Position numbers and translations under genes: made by a program
Shown here: positions 41,201-55,125 of the stretch, in pieces
How positions within the stretch are numbered: the first letter of the stretch is position 1
Layout: each line of letters opens with the position of its first letter
Notes under the pieces: generated by a model
What the model saw: the letters and a program-made list of their open reading frames with translations, nothing else
What the model was told of the DNA's origin: nothing
Databases searched by the model: none
Assembly (NCBI GenBank): GCA_032622095.1
Contig: CP136061.1
Coordinates: 86,714,324 to 86,778,323 of the forward strand
DNA from: Siphonodentalium dalli
Taxonomy: Eukaryota > Mollusca > Scaphopoda > Gadilida > Siphonodentaliidae
Reading direction: 5' to 3'
DNA length: 64,000 bases

Positions 41201-42174
41201 TGGTATAGGGGTACAATCCTTGTATGGTATAGGGGTACAATCATTGTATGGTATAGGGGTACAATCCTTGTAAGGTATAGGGGTACAATCCTTGTATGGT
41301 ATAGGGGTACACTCATTGTATGGTATAGGGGTACAATCCATGTATGGTATATGGGTACAATCCTTGTATGGTATATGGGTACAATCATTGTATGGTATAG
41401 GGGTACAATCATTGTATGGTATAGGGGTACAATCCTTGTAAGGTATAGGGGTACAATCATTGTATGGTATAGGGGTACAATCCTTGTATGGTATAGGGGT
41501 ACAATCCTTGTAAGGTATAGGGGTACAATCATTGTATGGTATAGGGGTACAATCCATGTATGGTATATGGGTACAATCATTGTATGGTATATGGGTACAA
41601 TCATTGTATGGTATAGGGGTACAATCCTTGTAAGGTATAGGGGTACAATCATTGTATGGTATAGGGGTACAATCCTTGTATGGTATAGGGGTACAATCCT
41701 TGTAAGGTATAGGGGTACAATCATTGTATGGTATAGGGGTACAATCCTTGTATGGTATAGGGGTACAATCATTGTATGGTATAGGGGTACAATCATTGTA
41801 TGGTATAGGGGTACAATCCTTGTAAGGTATAGGGGTACAATCATTGTATGGTATAGGGGTACAATCCATGTATGGTATATGGGTACAATCCTTGTATGGT
41901 ATATGGGTACAATCATTGTATGGTATAGGGGTACAATCATTGTATGGTATAGGGGTACAATCCTTGTAAGGTATAGGGGTACAATCCTTGTATGGTATAG
42001 GGGTACAATCCTTGTAAGGTATAGGGGTACAATCCTTGTAAGGTATAGGGGTACAATCCTTGTATGGTATAGGGGTACAATCCTTGTATGGTATAGGGGT
42101 ACAATCCTTGTAAGGTATAGGGGTACACTCATTGTATGGTATAGGGGTACAATCATTGTATGGTATAGGGGTAC
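37063..42174 (+). repeat. 5,112-bp tandem duplication, first copy
   Basis: The block is 213 units long. Private variants appear once per copy: CTCGTGTGG (38,219), CATTATAAGG (38,459), CACTATATGG, GGGGAACACTC (40,152) and GGCATAGG (40,291). Each recurs exactly 5,112 bp later. The two copies looked identical at every landmark I compared. Confidence 0.88.
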
Positions 42175-45100
42175 AATCATTGTAAGGTATAGGGGTACAA
42201 TCATTATATGGTATAGGGGTACAATCATTATATGGTATAGGGGTACAATCCTTGTATGGTATAGGGGTACACTCATTGTATGGTATAGGGGTACAATCAT
42301 TATATGGTATAGGGGTACAATCATTATATGGTATAGGGGTACAATCATTATATGGTATAGGGGTACAATCATTATATGGTATAGGGGTACAATCCTTGTA
42401 TGGTATAGTGGTACAATCCTTGTATGGTATAGGGGTACAATCCTTGTATGGTATAGGGGTACAATCCTTGTATGGTATAGGGGTACAATCCTTGTAAGGT
42501 ATAGGGGTACAATCCTTGTATGGTATAGGGGTACAATCCCTGTATGGTATAGGGGTACAATCATTGTAAGGTATAGGGGTACAATCATTATATGGTATAG
42601 GGGTACAATCATTATATGGTATAGGGGTACAATCCTTGTATGGTATAGGGGTACAATCATTGTAAGGTATAGGGGTACAATCATTGTATGGTATAGGGGT
42701 ACAATCCTTGTATGGTATAGGGGTACAATCATTGTAAGGTATAGGGGTACAATCCTTGTATGGTATAGGGGTACAATCCTTGTATGGTATAGGGGTACAA
42801 TCCTTGTATGGTATAGGGGTACAATCCTTGTATGGTATAGGGGTACAATCCTTGTATGGTATAGGGGTACAATCCTTGTAAGGTATAGGGGTACACTCAT
42901 TGTATGGTATAGGGGTACAATCATTGTAAGGTATAGGGGTACAATCCTTGTATGGTATAGGGGTACAATCCTTGTATGGTATAGGGGTACAATCCTTGTA
43001 AGGTATAGGGGTACAATCCTTGTATGGTATAGGGGTACAATCCCTGTATGGTATAGGGGTACAATCATTATATGGTATAGGGGTACAATCCTTGTAAGGT
43101 ATAGGGGTACAATCATTATATGGTATAGGGGTACAATCATTATATGGTATAGGGGTACAATCCTTGTATGGTATAGGGGTACAATCATTATATGGTATAG
43201 GGGTACAATCCTTGTATGGTATAGGGGTACAATCATTATATGGTATAGGGGTACAATCATTGTATGGTATAGGGGTACACTCATTGTATGGTATAGGGGT
43301 ACAATCATTGTATGGTATAGGGGTACAATCCTCGTGTGGTATAGGGGTACAATCATTATATGGTATAGGGGTACAATCATTGTATGGTATAGGGGTACAA
43401 TCATTGTATGGTATAGGGGTACAATCATTTTATGGTATAGGGGTACAATCCTTGTATGGTATAGGGGTACACTCATTGTATGGTATAGGGGTACAATCAT
43501 TATATGGTATAGGGGTACAATCATTGTATGGTATAGGGGTACACTCATTGTATGGTATAGGGGTACAATCATTATAAGGTATAGGGGTACAATCACTATA
43601 TGGTATAGGGGTACAATCATTATATGGTATAGGGGTACAATCCTTGTAAGGTATAGGGGTACAATCATTGTATGGTATAGGGGTACAATCATTATATGGT
43701 ATAGGGGTACAATCATTATATGGTATAGGGGTACAATCATTATATGGTATAGGGGTACAATCCTTGTAAGGTATAGGGGTACAATCATTGTAAGGTATAG
43801 GGGTACAATCATTGTATGGTATAGGGGTACAATCATTATATGGTATAGGGGTACAATCCTTGTATGGTATAGGGGTACAATCCTTGTATGGTATAGGGGT
43901 ACAATCCTTGTATGGTATAGGGGTACAATCCTTGTATGGTATAGGGGTACAATCCTTGTATGGTATAGGGGTACAATCCTTGTATGGTATAGGGGTACAA
44001 TCCTTGTATGGTATAGGGGTACAATCCTTGTAAGGTATAGGGGTACACTCATTGTATGGTATAGGGGTACACTCATTGTATGGTATAGGGGTACAATCCT
44101 TGTATGGTATAGGGGTACAATCCTTGTATGGTATAGGGGTACAATCCTTGTATGGTATAGGGGTACAATCCCTGTATGGTATAGGGGTACAATCCTTGTA
44201 AGGTATAGGGGTACACTCATTGTATGGTATAGGGGTACACTCATTGTATGGTATAGGGGTACAATCCTTGTAAGGTATAGGGGTACACTCATTGTATGGT
44301 ATAGGGGTACAATCCATGTAAGGTATAGGGGTACAATCCTTGTATGGTATAGGGGTACAATCCTTGTATGGTATAGGGGTACAATCCTTGTATGGTATAG
44401 GGGTACAATCCTTGTATGGTATAGGGGTACAATCCTTGTAAGGTATAGGGGTACACTCATTGTATGGTATAGGGGTACAATCCTTGTATGGTATAGGGGT
44501 ACACTCATTGTATGGTATATGGGTACACTCATTGTATGGTATAGGGGTACAATCCTTGTAAGGTATAGGGGTACAATCATTATATGGTATAGGGGTACAA
44601 TCATTATATGGTATAGGGGTACAATCCTTGTATGGTATAGGGGTACACTCATTGTATGGTATAGGGGTACACTCATTATATGGTATAGGGGTACAATCAT
44701 TATATGGTATAGGGGTACAATCATTATATGGTATAGGGGTACACTCATTGTATGGTATAGGGGTACAATCCTTGTATGGTATAGGGGTACACTCATTGTA
44801 TGTTATAGGGGTACACTCATTGTATGGTATAGGGGTACAATCCTTGTATGGTATAGGGGTACACTCATTGTATGTTATAGGGGTACACTCATTGTATGGT
44901 ATAGGGGTACAATCATTGTATGGTATAGGGGTACAATCCTTGTAAGGTATAGGGGTACACTCATTGTATGGTATAGGGGTACACTCATTGTATGGTATAG
45001 GGGTACACTCATTGTATGGTATAGGGGTACAATCATTGTATGGTATAGGGGTACACTCATTGTATGGTATAGGGGTACAATCATTGTATGGTATAGGGGT

Positions 45101-47286
45101 ACACTCATTGTATGGTATATGGGTACAATCCTTGTAAGGTATAGGGGTACACTCATTGTATGGTATAGGGGTACAATCCATGTAAGGTATAGGGGTACAC
45201 TCATTGTATGGTATAGGGGTACAATCCTTGTATGGTATAGGGGTACAATCCTTGTATGGTATAGGGGAACACTCATTGTATGGTATAGGGGTACAATCAT
45301 TGTATGGTATAGGGGTACAATCCTTGTATGGTATAGGGGTACAATCCTTGTAAGGTATAGGGGTACAATCATTGTATGGTATAGGGGTACACTCATTGTA
45401 TGGCATAGGGGTACACTCATTGTATGGTATAGAGGTACAATCATTGTATGGTATAGGGGTACACTCATTGTATGGTATAGGGGTACACTCATTGTATGGT
45501 ATAGGGGTACAATCCTTGTAAGGTATAGGGGTACACTCATGGTATGGTATAGGGGTACAATCCTTGTATGGTATAGTGGTACAATCCTTGTATGGTATAG
45601 GGGTACAATCCTTGTATGGTATAGGGGTACAATCCTTGTATGGTATAGTGGTACAATCCTTGTATGGTATAGGGGTACAATCATTATATGGTATAGGGGT
45701 ACAATCCTTGTAAGGTATAGGGGTACAATCATTGTATGGTATAGGGGTACAATCATTGTATGGTATAGGGGTACAATCATTATATGGTATAGGGGTACAA
45801 TCCTTGTAAGGTATAGGGGTACACTCATTGTATGGTATAGGGGTACAATCAATGTATGGTATAGGGGTACAATCATTGTATGGTATAGGGGTACAATCAT
45901 TATATGGTATAGGGGTACAATCCTTGTAAGGTATAGGGGTACAATCATTGTATGGTATAGGGGTACAATCATTGTATGGTATAGGGGTACAATCATTATA
46001 TGGTATAGGGGTACAATCCTTGTAAGGTATAGGGGTACACTCATTGTATGGTATAGGGGTACAATCATTGTATGGTATAGGGGTACAATCATTGTATGGT
46101 ATAGGGGTACAATCATTATATGGTATAGGGGTACAATCCATGTAAGGTATAGGGGTACAATCATTGTATGGTATAGGGGTACAATCCATGTATGGTATAG
46201 GGGTACAATCATTATAAGGTATAGGGGTACACTCATTGTATGGTATAGGGGTACACTCATTGTATGGTATAGGGGTTCAATCCATGTAAGGTATAGGGGT
46301 ACACTCATGGTATGGTATAGGGGTACAATCCTTGTATGGTATAGGGGTACAATCATTGTATGGTATAGGGGTACAATCCTTGTAAGGTATAGGGGTACAA
46401 TCCTTGTATGGTATAGGGGTACACTCATTGTATGGTATAGGGGTACAATCCATGTATGGTATATGGGTACAATCCTTGTATGGTATATGGGTACAATCAT
46501 TGTATGGTATAGGGGTACAATCATTGTATGGTATAGGGGTACAATCCTTGTAAGGTATAGGGGTACAATCATTGTATGGTATAGGGGTACAATCCTTGTA
46601 TGGTATAGGGGTACAATCCTTGTAAGGTATAGGGGTACAATCATTGTATGGTATAGGGGTACAATCCATGTATGGTATATGGGTACAATCATTGTATGGT
46701 ATATGGGTACAATCATTGTATGGTATAGGGGTACAATCCTTGTAAGGTATAGGGGTACAATCATTGTATGGTATAGGGGTACAATCCTTGTATGGTATAG
46801 GGGTACAATCCTTGTAAGGTATAGGGGTACAATCATTGTATGGTATAGGGGTACAATCCTTGTATGGTATAGGGGTACAATCATTGTATGGTATAGGGGT
46901 ACAATCATTGTATGGTATAGGGGTACAATCCTTGTAAGGTATAGGGGTACAATCATTGTATGGTATAGGGGTACAATCCATGTATGGTATATGGGTACAA
47001 TCCTTGTATGGTATATGGGTACAATCATTGTATGGTATAGGGGTACAATCATTGTATGGTATAGGGGTACAATCCTTGTAAGGTATAGGGGTACAATCCT
47101 TGTATGGTATAGGGGTACAATCCTTGTAAGGTATAGGGGTACAATCCTTGTAAGGTATAGGGGTACAATCCTTGTATGGTATAGGGGTACAATCCTTGTA
47201 TGGTATAGGGGTACAATCCTTGTAAGGTATAGGGGTACACTCATTGTATGGTATAGGGGTACAATCATTGTATGGTATAGGGGTAC
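42175..47286 (+). repeat. 5,112-bp tandem duplication, second copy
   Basis: Directly abuts the first copy. Correspondence ends near 47,281, where ACTCATTGTATGG replaces the CATTGTAAGG found at 42,169. Its near-identity means either a very recent event or an assembly overlap. Confidence 0.88.
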
Positions 47287-47289
47287 ACT

Positions 47290-50200
47290 CATTGTATGGT
47301 ATAGGGGTACAATCATTGTATGGTATAGGGGTATAATCATTGTATGGTATAGGGGTACAATCATTATATGGTATAGGGGTACAATCGATGTAAGGTATAG
47401 GGGTACAATCCATGTATGGTATAGGGGTACAATCATTGTAAGGTATAGGGGTACACTCATTGTAAGGTATAGGGGTACACTCATTGTATGGTATATGGGT
47501 ACAATCATTGTATGGTATAGGGGTACACTCATTGTATGGTATAGGGGTACAATCATTGTATGGTATAGGGGTACAATCATTGTATGGTATAGGGGTACAC
47601 TCATTGTATGGTATAGGGGTACAATCCATGTAAGGTATAGGGGTACACTCATTGTATGGTATAGGGGTACAATCCATGTAAGGTATAGGGGTACAATCCT
47701 TGTATGGTATAGGGGTACAATCCTTGTAAGGGGTACAATCATTGTAAGGTATAGGGGTACAATCATTATATGGTATAGGGGTACAATCATTATATGGTAT
47801 AGGGGTACAATCCTTGTATGGTATAGGGGTACAATCCTTGTATGGTATAGGGGTACAATCATTATATGGTATAGGGGTACAATCATTATATGGTATAGGG
47901 GTACAATCATTATATGGTATAGGGGTACAATCATTATATGGTATAGGGGTACAATCCTTGTAAGGTATAGGGGTACAATCATTGTATGGTATAGTGGTAC
48001 AATCATTGTATGGTATAGGGGTACAATCATTATATGGTATAGGGGTACAATCATTATATGGTATAGGGGTACAATCATTATATGGTATAGGGGTACAATC
48101 CTTGTAAGGTATATGGGTACAATCATTGTATGGTATAGGGGTACAATCATTGTATGGTATAGAGGTACAATCATTGTATGGTATAGGGGTACAATCATTG
48201 TATGGTATAGGGGTACAATCATTGTATGGTATATGGGTACAATCATTGTATGGTATAGGGGTACAATCATTGTATGGTATAGGGGTACAATCATTGTATG
48301 GTATAGAGGTACAATCATTGTATGGTATAGGGGTACAATCATTGTATGGTATAGGGGTACAATCATTGTATGGTATAGGGGTACAATCATTATATGGTAT
48401 AGGGGTACAATCATTATATGGTATAGGGGTACAATCATTATATGGTATAGGGGTACAATCCTTGTAAGGTATAGGGGTACAATCATTGTATGGTATAGGG
48501 GTACAATCATTGTATGGTATAGAGGTACAATCATTGTATGGTATAGGGGTACAATCATTGTATGGTATAGGGGTACAATCATTGTATGGTATAGGGGTAC
48601 AATCATTATATGGTATAGGGGTACAATCATTGTATGGTATAGGGGTACAATCATTGTATGGTATAGAGGTACAATCATTGTATGGTATAGGGGTACAATC
48701 ATTGTATGGTATAGGGGTACAATCATTGTATGGTATAGGGGTACAATCATTATATGGTATAGGGGTACAATCATTGTATGGTATAGGGGTACAATCCTTG
48801 TAAGGTATAGGGGTACACTCATTGTATGGTATAGGTGTACAATCATTGTAAGGTATAGGGGTACAATCATTATATGGTATAGGGGTACAATCATTATATG
48901 GTATAGGGGTACAATCCTTGTATGGTATAGGGGTACAATCATTGTAAGGTATAGGGGTACAATCATTGTATGGTATAGGGGTACAATCATTGTATGGTAT
49001 AGGGGTACACTCAGTGTATGGTATAGGGGTACAATCATTGTGTGGTATAGGGGTACAATCCGTGTATGGTATAGGGGTACAATCATTGTATGGTATAGGG
49101 GTACAATCATTGTATGGTATAGGGGTACAATCATTGTGTGGTATAGGGGTACAATCATTGTGTGGTATAGGGGTACAATCATTGTGTGGTATAGGGGTAC
49201 AATCATTGTATGGTATAGGGGTACAATCATTGTAAGGTATAGGGGTACAATCATTATATGGTATAGGGGTACAATCATTATATGGTATAGGGGTACAATC
49301 ATTATATGGTATAGGGGTACAATCATTATATGGTATAGGGGTACAATCCTTATATGGTATAGGGGTACAATCATTATATGGTATAGGGGTACAATCATTG
49401 TATGGTATAGGGGTACACTCATTGTATGGTATAGGGGTACAATCATTATATGGTATAGGGGTACAATCATTGTAAGGTATAGGGGTACAATCATTGTATG
49501 GTATAGGGGTACAATCATTATATGGTATAGGGGTACAATCCTTGTATGGTATAGGGGTACAATCCTTGTATGGTATAGGGGTACAATCCTTGTAAGGTAT
49601 AGGGGTACACTCATTGTATGGTATAGGGGTACAATCATTGTATGGTATAGGGGTACAATCCTTGTATGGTATATGGGTACAATCATTGTATGGTATAGGG
49701 GTACAATCATTATATGGTATAGGGGTACAATCCTTGTAAGGTATAGGGGTACACTCATTGTATGGTATAGGGGTACAATCATTGTAAGGTATAGGGGTAC
49801 AATCATTATATGGTATAGGGGTACAATCCTTGTATGGTATAGGGGTACAATCCTTGTATGGTATAGGGGTACAATCATTGTAAGGTATAGGGGTACAATC
49901 ATTGTATGGTATAGGGGTACAATCATTGTATGGTATAGGGGTACAATCCTTGTATGGTATAGGGGTACACTCATTGTATGGTATAGGGGTACACTCATTG
50001 TATGGTATAGGGGTACACTCATTGTATGGTATAGGGGTACAATCATTGTATGGTATAGGGGTACAATCATTGTATGGTATAGGGGTACAATCATTGTAAG
50101 GTATAGGGATACAATCCTTGTATGGTATAGGGGTACAATCATTGTATGGTATAGGGGTACACTCATTGTATGGTATAGTGGTACAATCAGTGTATGGTAT

Positions 50201-50480
50201 AGGGGTACAATCCTTGTATGGTATAGGGGTACAATCATTGTATGGTATAGGGGTACACTCATTGTATGGTATAGTGGTACAATCATTGTATGGTATAGGG
50301 GTACAATCATTGTATGGTATAGGGGTACAATCATTGTATGGTATAGGGGTACACTCATTGTATGGTATAGGGGTACACTCATTGTATGGTATAGGGGTAC
50401 ACTCATTGTATGGTATAGGGGTACAATCATTGTATGGTATAGGGGTACAATCCTTGTATGGTATAGGGGTACACTCATTG
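47290..50480 (+). repeat. Satellite segment repeated at about 60,800-64,000
   Basis: A unit with a 5-bp deletion (TTGTAAGGGGTACAATC at about 47,724) recurs at about 61,244, giving an offset of 13,520. The surrounding order, including GAGGTAC units, GTGTGG clusters and CCTTATATGG, is shared. Small indels raise the offset to about 13,591 farther right. Confidence 0.78.
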
Positions 50481-52029
50481 TATGGTATAGTGGTACAATC
50501 ATTGTATGGTATAGGGGTACAATCCATGTATGGTATAGGGTACAATCCTTGTATGGTATAGGGGTACACTCATTGTATGGTATAGGGGTACACTCATTGT
50601 ATGGTATAGGGGTACAATCCATGTATGGTATAGGGGTACAATCCATGTATGGTATAGGGGTACAATCCTTGTATGGTATAGGGGTACACTCATTGTATGG
50701 TATAGGGGTACACTCATTGTATGGTATAGGGGTACAATCCATGTAAGGTATAGGGGTACAATCCATGTATGGTATAGGGGTACAATCCATGTAAGGTATA
50801 GGGGTGCAATCCATGTAAGGTATAGGGGTACAATCCATGTATGGTATAGGGGTACACTCATTGTATGGTATAGGGGTACAATCCATGTAAGGTATAGGGG
50901 TACAATCCTTGTATGGTATAGGGGTACAATCCATGTATGGTATAGGGGTACAATCCATGTAAGGTATAGGGGTACAATCCATGTAAGGTATAGGGGTACA
51001 ATCCATGTATGGTATAGGGGTACAATCCATGTAAGGTATAGGGGTACAATCCATGTAAGGTATATGGGTACAATCCTTGTATGGTATAGGGGTACAATCC
51101 TTGTATGGTATAGGGTACAATCCTTGTAAGGTATAGGGGTACACTCATTGTATGGTATAGGGGTACAATCATTGTATGGTATAGGGGTACAATCATTGTA
51201 AGGTATAGGGGTACAATCCATGTAAGGTATAGGGGTACAATCCATGTATGGTATAGGGGTACACTCATTGTATGGTATAGGGGTACAATCCATGTAAGGT
51301 ATAGGGGTACAATCCTTGTATGGTATAGGGGTACAATCATTGTATGGTATAGGGGTACAATCCATGTATGGTATAGGGGTACAATCCATGTATGGTATAG
51401 GGGTACAATCCTTGTAATGTATATGGGTACAATCCTTGTAAGGTATAGGGGTACAATCATTGTAAGGTATAGGGGTACAATCCATGTATGGTATAGGGGT
51501 ACAATCCTTGTATGGTATAGGGGTACAATCATTGTATGGTATATGGGTACAATCCTTGTATGGTATAGGGGTACAATCCATGTAAGGTATAGGGGTACAA
51601 TCCATGTATGGTATAGGGGTACAATCATTGTAAGGTATAGGGGTACAATCATTGTAAGGTATAGGGGTACAATCCATGTATGGTATAGGGGTACAATCCA
51701 TGTATGGTATAGGGGTACAATCCATGTATGGTATAGGGGTACAATCCTTGTAAGGTATAGGGGTACAATCCTTGTAAGGTATAGGGGTACAATCATTGTA
51801 AGGTATAGGGGTACAATCCATGTATGGTATAGGGGTACAATCATTGTATGGTATAGGGGTACAATCCTTGTATGGTATAGGGTACAATCCATGTATGGTA
51901 TAGGGGTACAATCCTTGTATGGTATAGGGGTACAATCCATGTATGGTATAGGGGTACAATCCTTGTAAGGTATAGGGGTACAATCATTGTAAGGTATAGG
52001 GGTACAATCCTTGTATGGTATAGGGGTAC

Positions 52030-55000
52030 AATCCTTGTATGGTATATGGGTACAATCATTGTATGGTATAGGGGTACAATCCTTGTATGGTATAGGGGTA
52101 CACTCATTGTATGGTATAGGGGTACAATCCATGTAAGGTATAGGGGTACACTCATTGTATGGTATAGGGGTACAATCCTTGTATGGTATAGGGGTACACT
52201 CATTGTATGGTATAGGGGTACAATCATTGTATGGTATAGGGGTACAATCATTGTATGGTATAGGGGTACAATCCATGTATGGTATAGGGGTACAATCATT
52301 GTATGGTATAGGGGTACAATCCTTGTATGGTATAGGGGTACAATCCATGTATGGTATAGGGGTACAATCCTTGTATGGTATAGGGGTACAACCCTTGTAT
52401 GGTATAGGGGTACAATCATTGTATGGTATAGGGGTACAATCATTGTATGGTATAGGGGTTCAATCCCTGTATGGTATAGGGGTACAATCATTGTATGGTA
52501 TAGGGGTACAATCATTGTATGGTATAGGGGTACAATCATTGTATGGTATAGGGGTACAATCCCTGTATGGTATAGGGGTACAATCCTTGTATGGTATAGG
52601 GGTACAATCCTTGTATGGTATAGGGGTACAATCCTTGTAAGGTATAGGGGTACACTCATTGTATGGTATAGGGGTACAATCCTTGTATGGTATAGGGGTA
52701 GAATCCTTGTATGGTATAGGGGTACAATCCTTGTAAGGTATAGGGGTACACTCATTGTATGGTATAGGGGTACAATCATTGTATGGCATAGGGGTACACT
52801 CATTGTATGGTATAGGGGTACAATCCTTGTATGGTATAGGGGTACAATCATTATATGGTATAGGGGTACAATCCTTGTAAGGTATAGGGGTACACTCATT
52901 GTATGGTATAGGGGTACAATCATTGTATGGTATAGGGGTACACTCATTGTATGGTATAGGGGTACAATCCTTGTATGGTATAGGGTACAATCCTTGTATG
53001 GTATAGGGGTACAATCCTTGTATGATATAGGGGTACAATCATTGTAAGGTATAGGGGTACAATCATTGTATGGTATAGGGTACAATCCCTGTATGGTATA
53101 GGGGTACAATCCTTGTATGGTATAGGGGTACAATCCTTGTAAGGTATAGGGGTACAATCATTGTATGGTATAGGGGTACAATCATTGTATGGTATAGGGG
53201 TACAATCCTTGTATGGTATAGGGGTACAATCCTTGTATGGTATAGGGGTACAATCATTGTATGGTATAGGGGTACAATCCTTGTATGGTATAGGGGTACA
53301 ATCATTATATGGTATAGGGGTACAATCCTTGTATGGTATAGGGGTACACTCATTGTATGGTATAGGGGTACAATCCTTGTATGGTATAGGGGTACACTCA
53401 TTGTATGGTATAGGGGTACAATCATTGTATGGTATAGGGGTACAATCATTGTATGGTATAGGGGTACAATCCTTGTATGATATAGGGGTACACTCATTGT
53501 ATGGTATAGGGGTACAATCCTTGTAAGGTATAGGGGTACAATCCTTGTAAGGTACAGGGGTACAATCATTGTAAGGTATAGGGGTACAATCATTGTATGT
53601 TATAGGGGTACAATCATTGTATGGTATAGGGGTACAATCCATGTAAGGTATAGGGGTACAATACTTGTATGGTATAGGGGTACAATCCATGTAAGGTATA
53701 GGGGTACAATCCTTGTATGGTATAGGGGTACAATCCATGTAAGGTATAGGGGTACAATCATTGTATGGTATAGGGGTACAATCATTGTATGGTATAGGGG
53801 TACAATCCATGTAAGGTATAGGGGTACAATCATTGTATGGTATAGGGGTACAATCCATGTATGGTATAGGGGTACAATCCATGTATGGTATAGGGGTACA
53901 ATCCATGTATGGTATAGGGGTACAATCCTTGTAAGGTATAGGGGTACAATCCTTGTAAGGTATAGGGGTACAATCATTGTAAGGTATAGGGGTACGATCC
54001 ATGTATGGTATAGGGGTACAATCCTTGTATGGTATAGGGGTACAATCATTGTATGGTATAGGGGTACAATCCTTGTATGGTATAGGGGTACAATCCATGT
54101 ATGATATAGGGGTACAATCCTTGAATGGTATAGGGGTACAATCCATGTATGGTATAGGGGTACAATCCTTGTAAGGTATAGGGGTACAATCATTGTAAGG
54201 TATAGGGGTACAATCATTGTATGGTATAGGGGTACAATCCTTGTATGGTATAGGGGTACACTCATTGTATGGTATAGGGGTACAATCCATGTAAGGTATA
54301 GGGGTACACTCATTGTATTGTATAGGGGTACAATCCTTGTATGGTATAGGGGTACACTCATTGTATGGTATAGGGGTACAATCATTGTATGGTATAGGGG
54401 TACAATCCATGTATGGTATAGGGGTACAATCATTGTATGGTATAGGGGTACAATCCTTGTATGGTATAGGGGTACAATCCTTGTAAGGTATAGGGGTACA
54501 ATCCATGTATGGTATAGGGGTACAATCCTTGTATGGTATAGGGGTACAATCCTTGTATGGTATAGGGGTACAATCATTGTATTGTATAGGGGTACAATCC
54601 TTGTATGGTATAGGGGTACAATCCTTGTAAGGTATATGGGTACAATCCATGTATGGTATAGTGGTACAATCATTGTATGGTATAGGGGTACAATCCATGT
54701 ATGGTATATGGTACAATCCTTGTATGGTATAGGGGTACACTCATTGTATGGTATAGGGGTACACTCATTGTATGGTATAGGGGTACAATCCATGTATGGT
54801 ATAGGGGTACAATCCATGTATGGTATAGGGGTACAATCCTTGTATGGTATAGGGGTACACTCATTGTATGGTATAGGGGTACACTCATTGTATGGTATAG
54901 GGGTACAATCCATGTAAGGTATAGGGGTACAATCCATGTATGGTATAGGGGTACAATCCATGTAAGGTATAGGGGTACAATCCATGTAAGGTATAGGGGT

Positions 55001-55125
55001 ACAATCCATGTATGGTATAGGGGTACACTCATTGTATGGTATAGGGGTACAATCCATGTAAGGTATAGGGGTACAATCCTTGTATGGTATAGGGGTACAA
55101 TCCATGTATGGTATAGGGGTACAAT
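52030..55125 (+). repeat. 3.1-kb segment repeated at 57,185-60,285
   Basis: The rare units ACAACCCTTG (52,389), GGTTCAATCCCTG, GGTAGAATCC and GTACGATCC (53,993) recur 5,155-5,156 bp later. One base of offset is gained at a 23-bp unit near 52,980. The copies differ at a few sites, for example AATACTTG at about 53,660 against AATACGTG at about 58,816. Confidence 0.82.

Noticed and set aside
36953-50746. 4,597-codon plus-strand ORF and other giant ORFs across the array
   Set aside because: They result from a 24-bp unit without stops in five frames. Overlapping frames on both strands are equally long, composition is perfectly periodic, and there is no start context, intron or unique domain.
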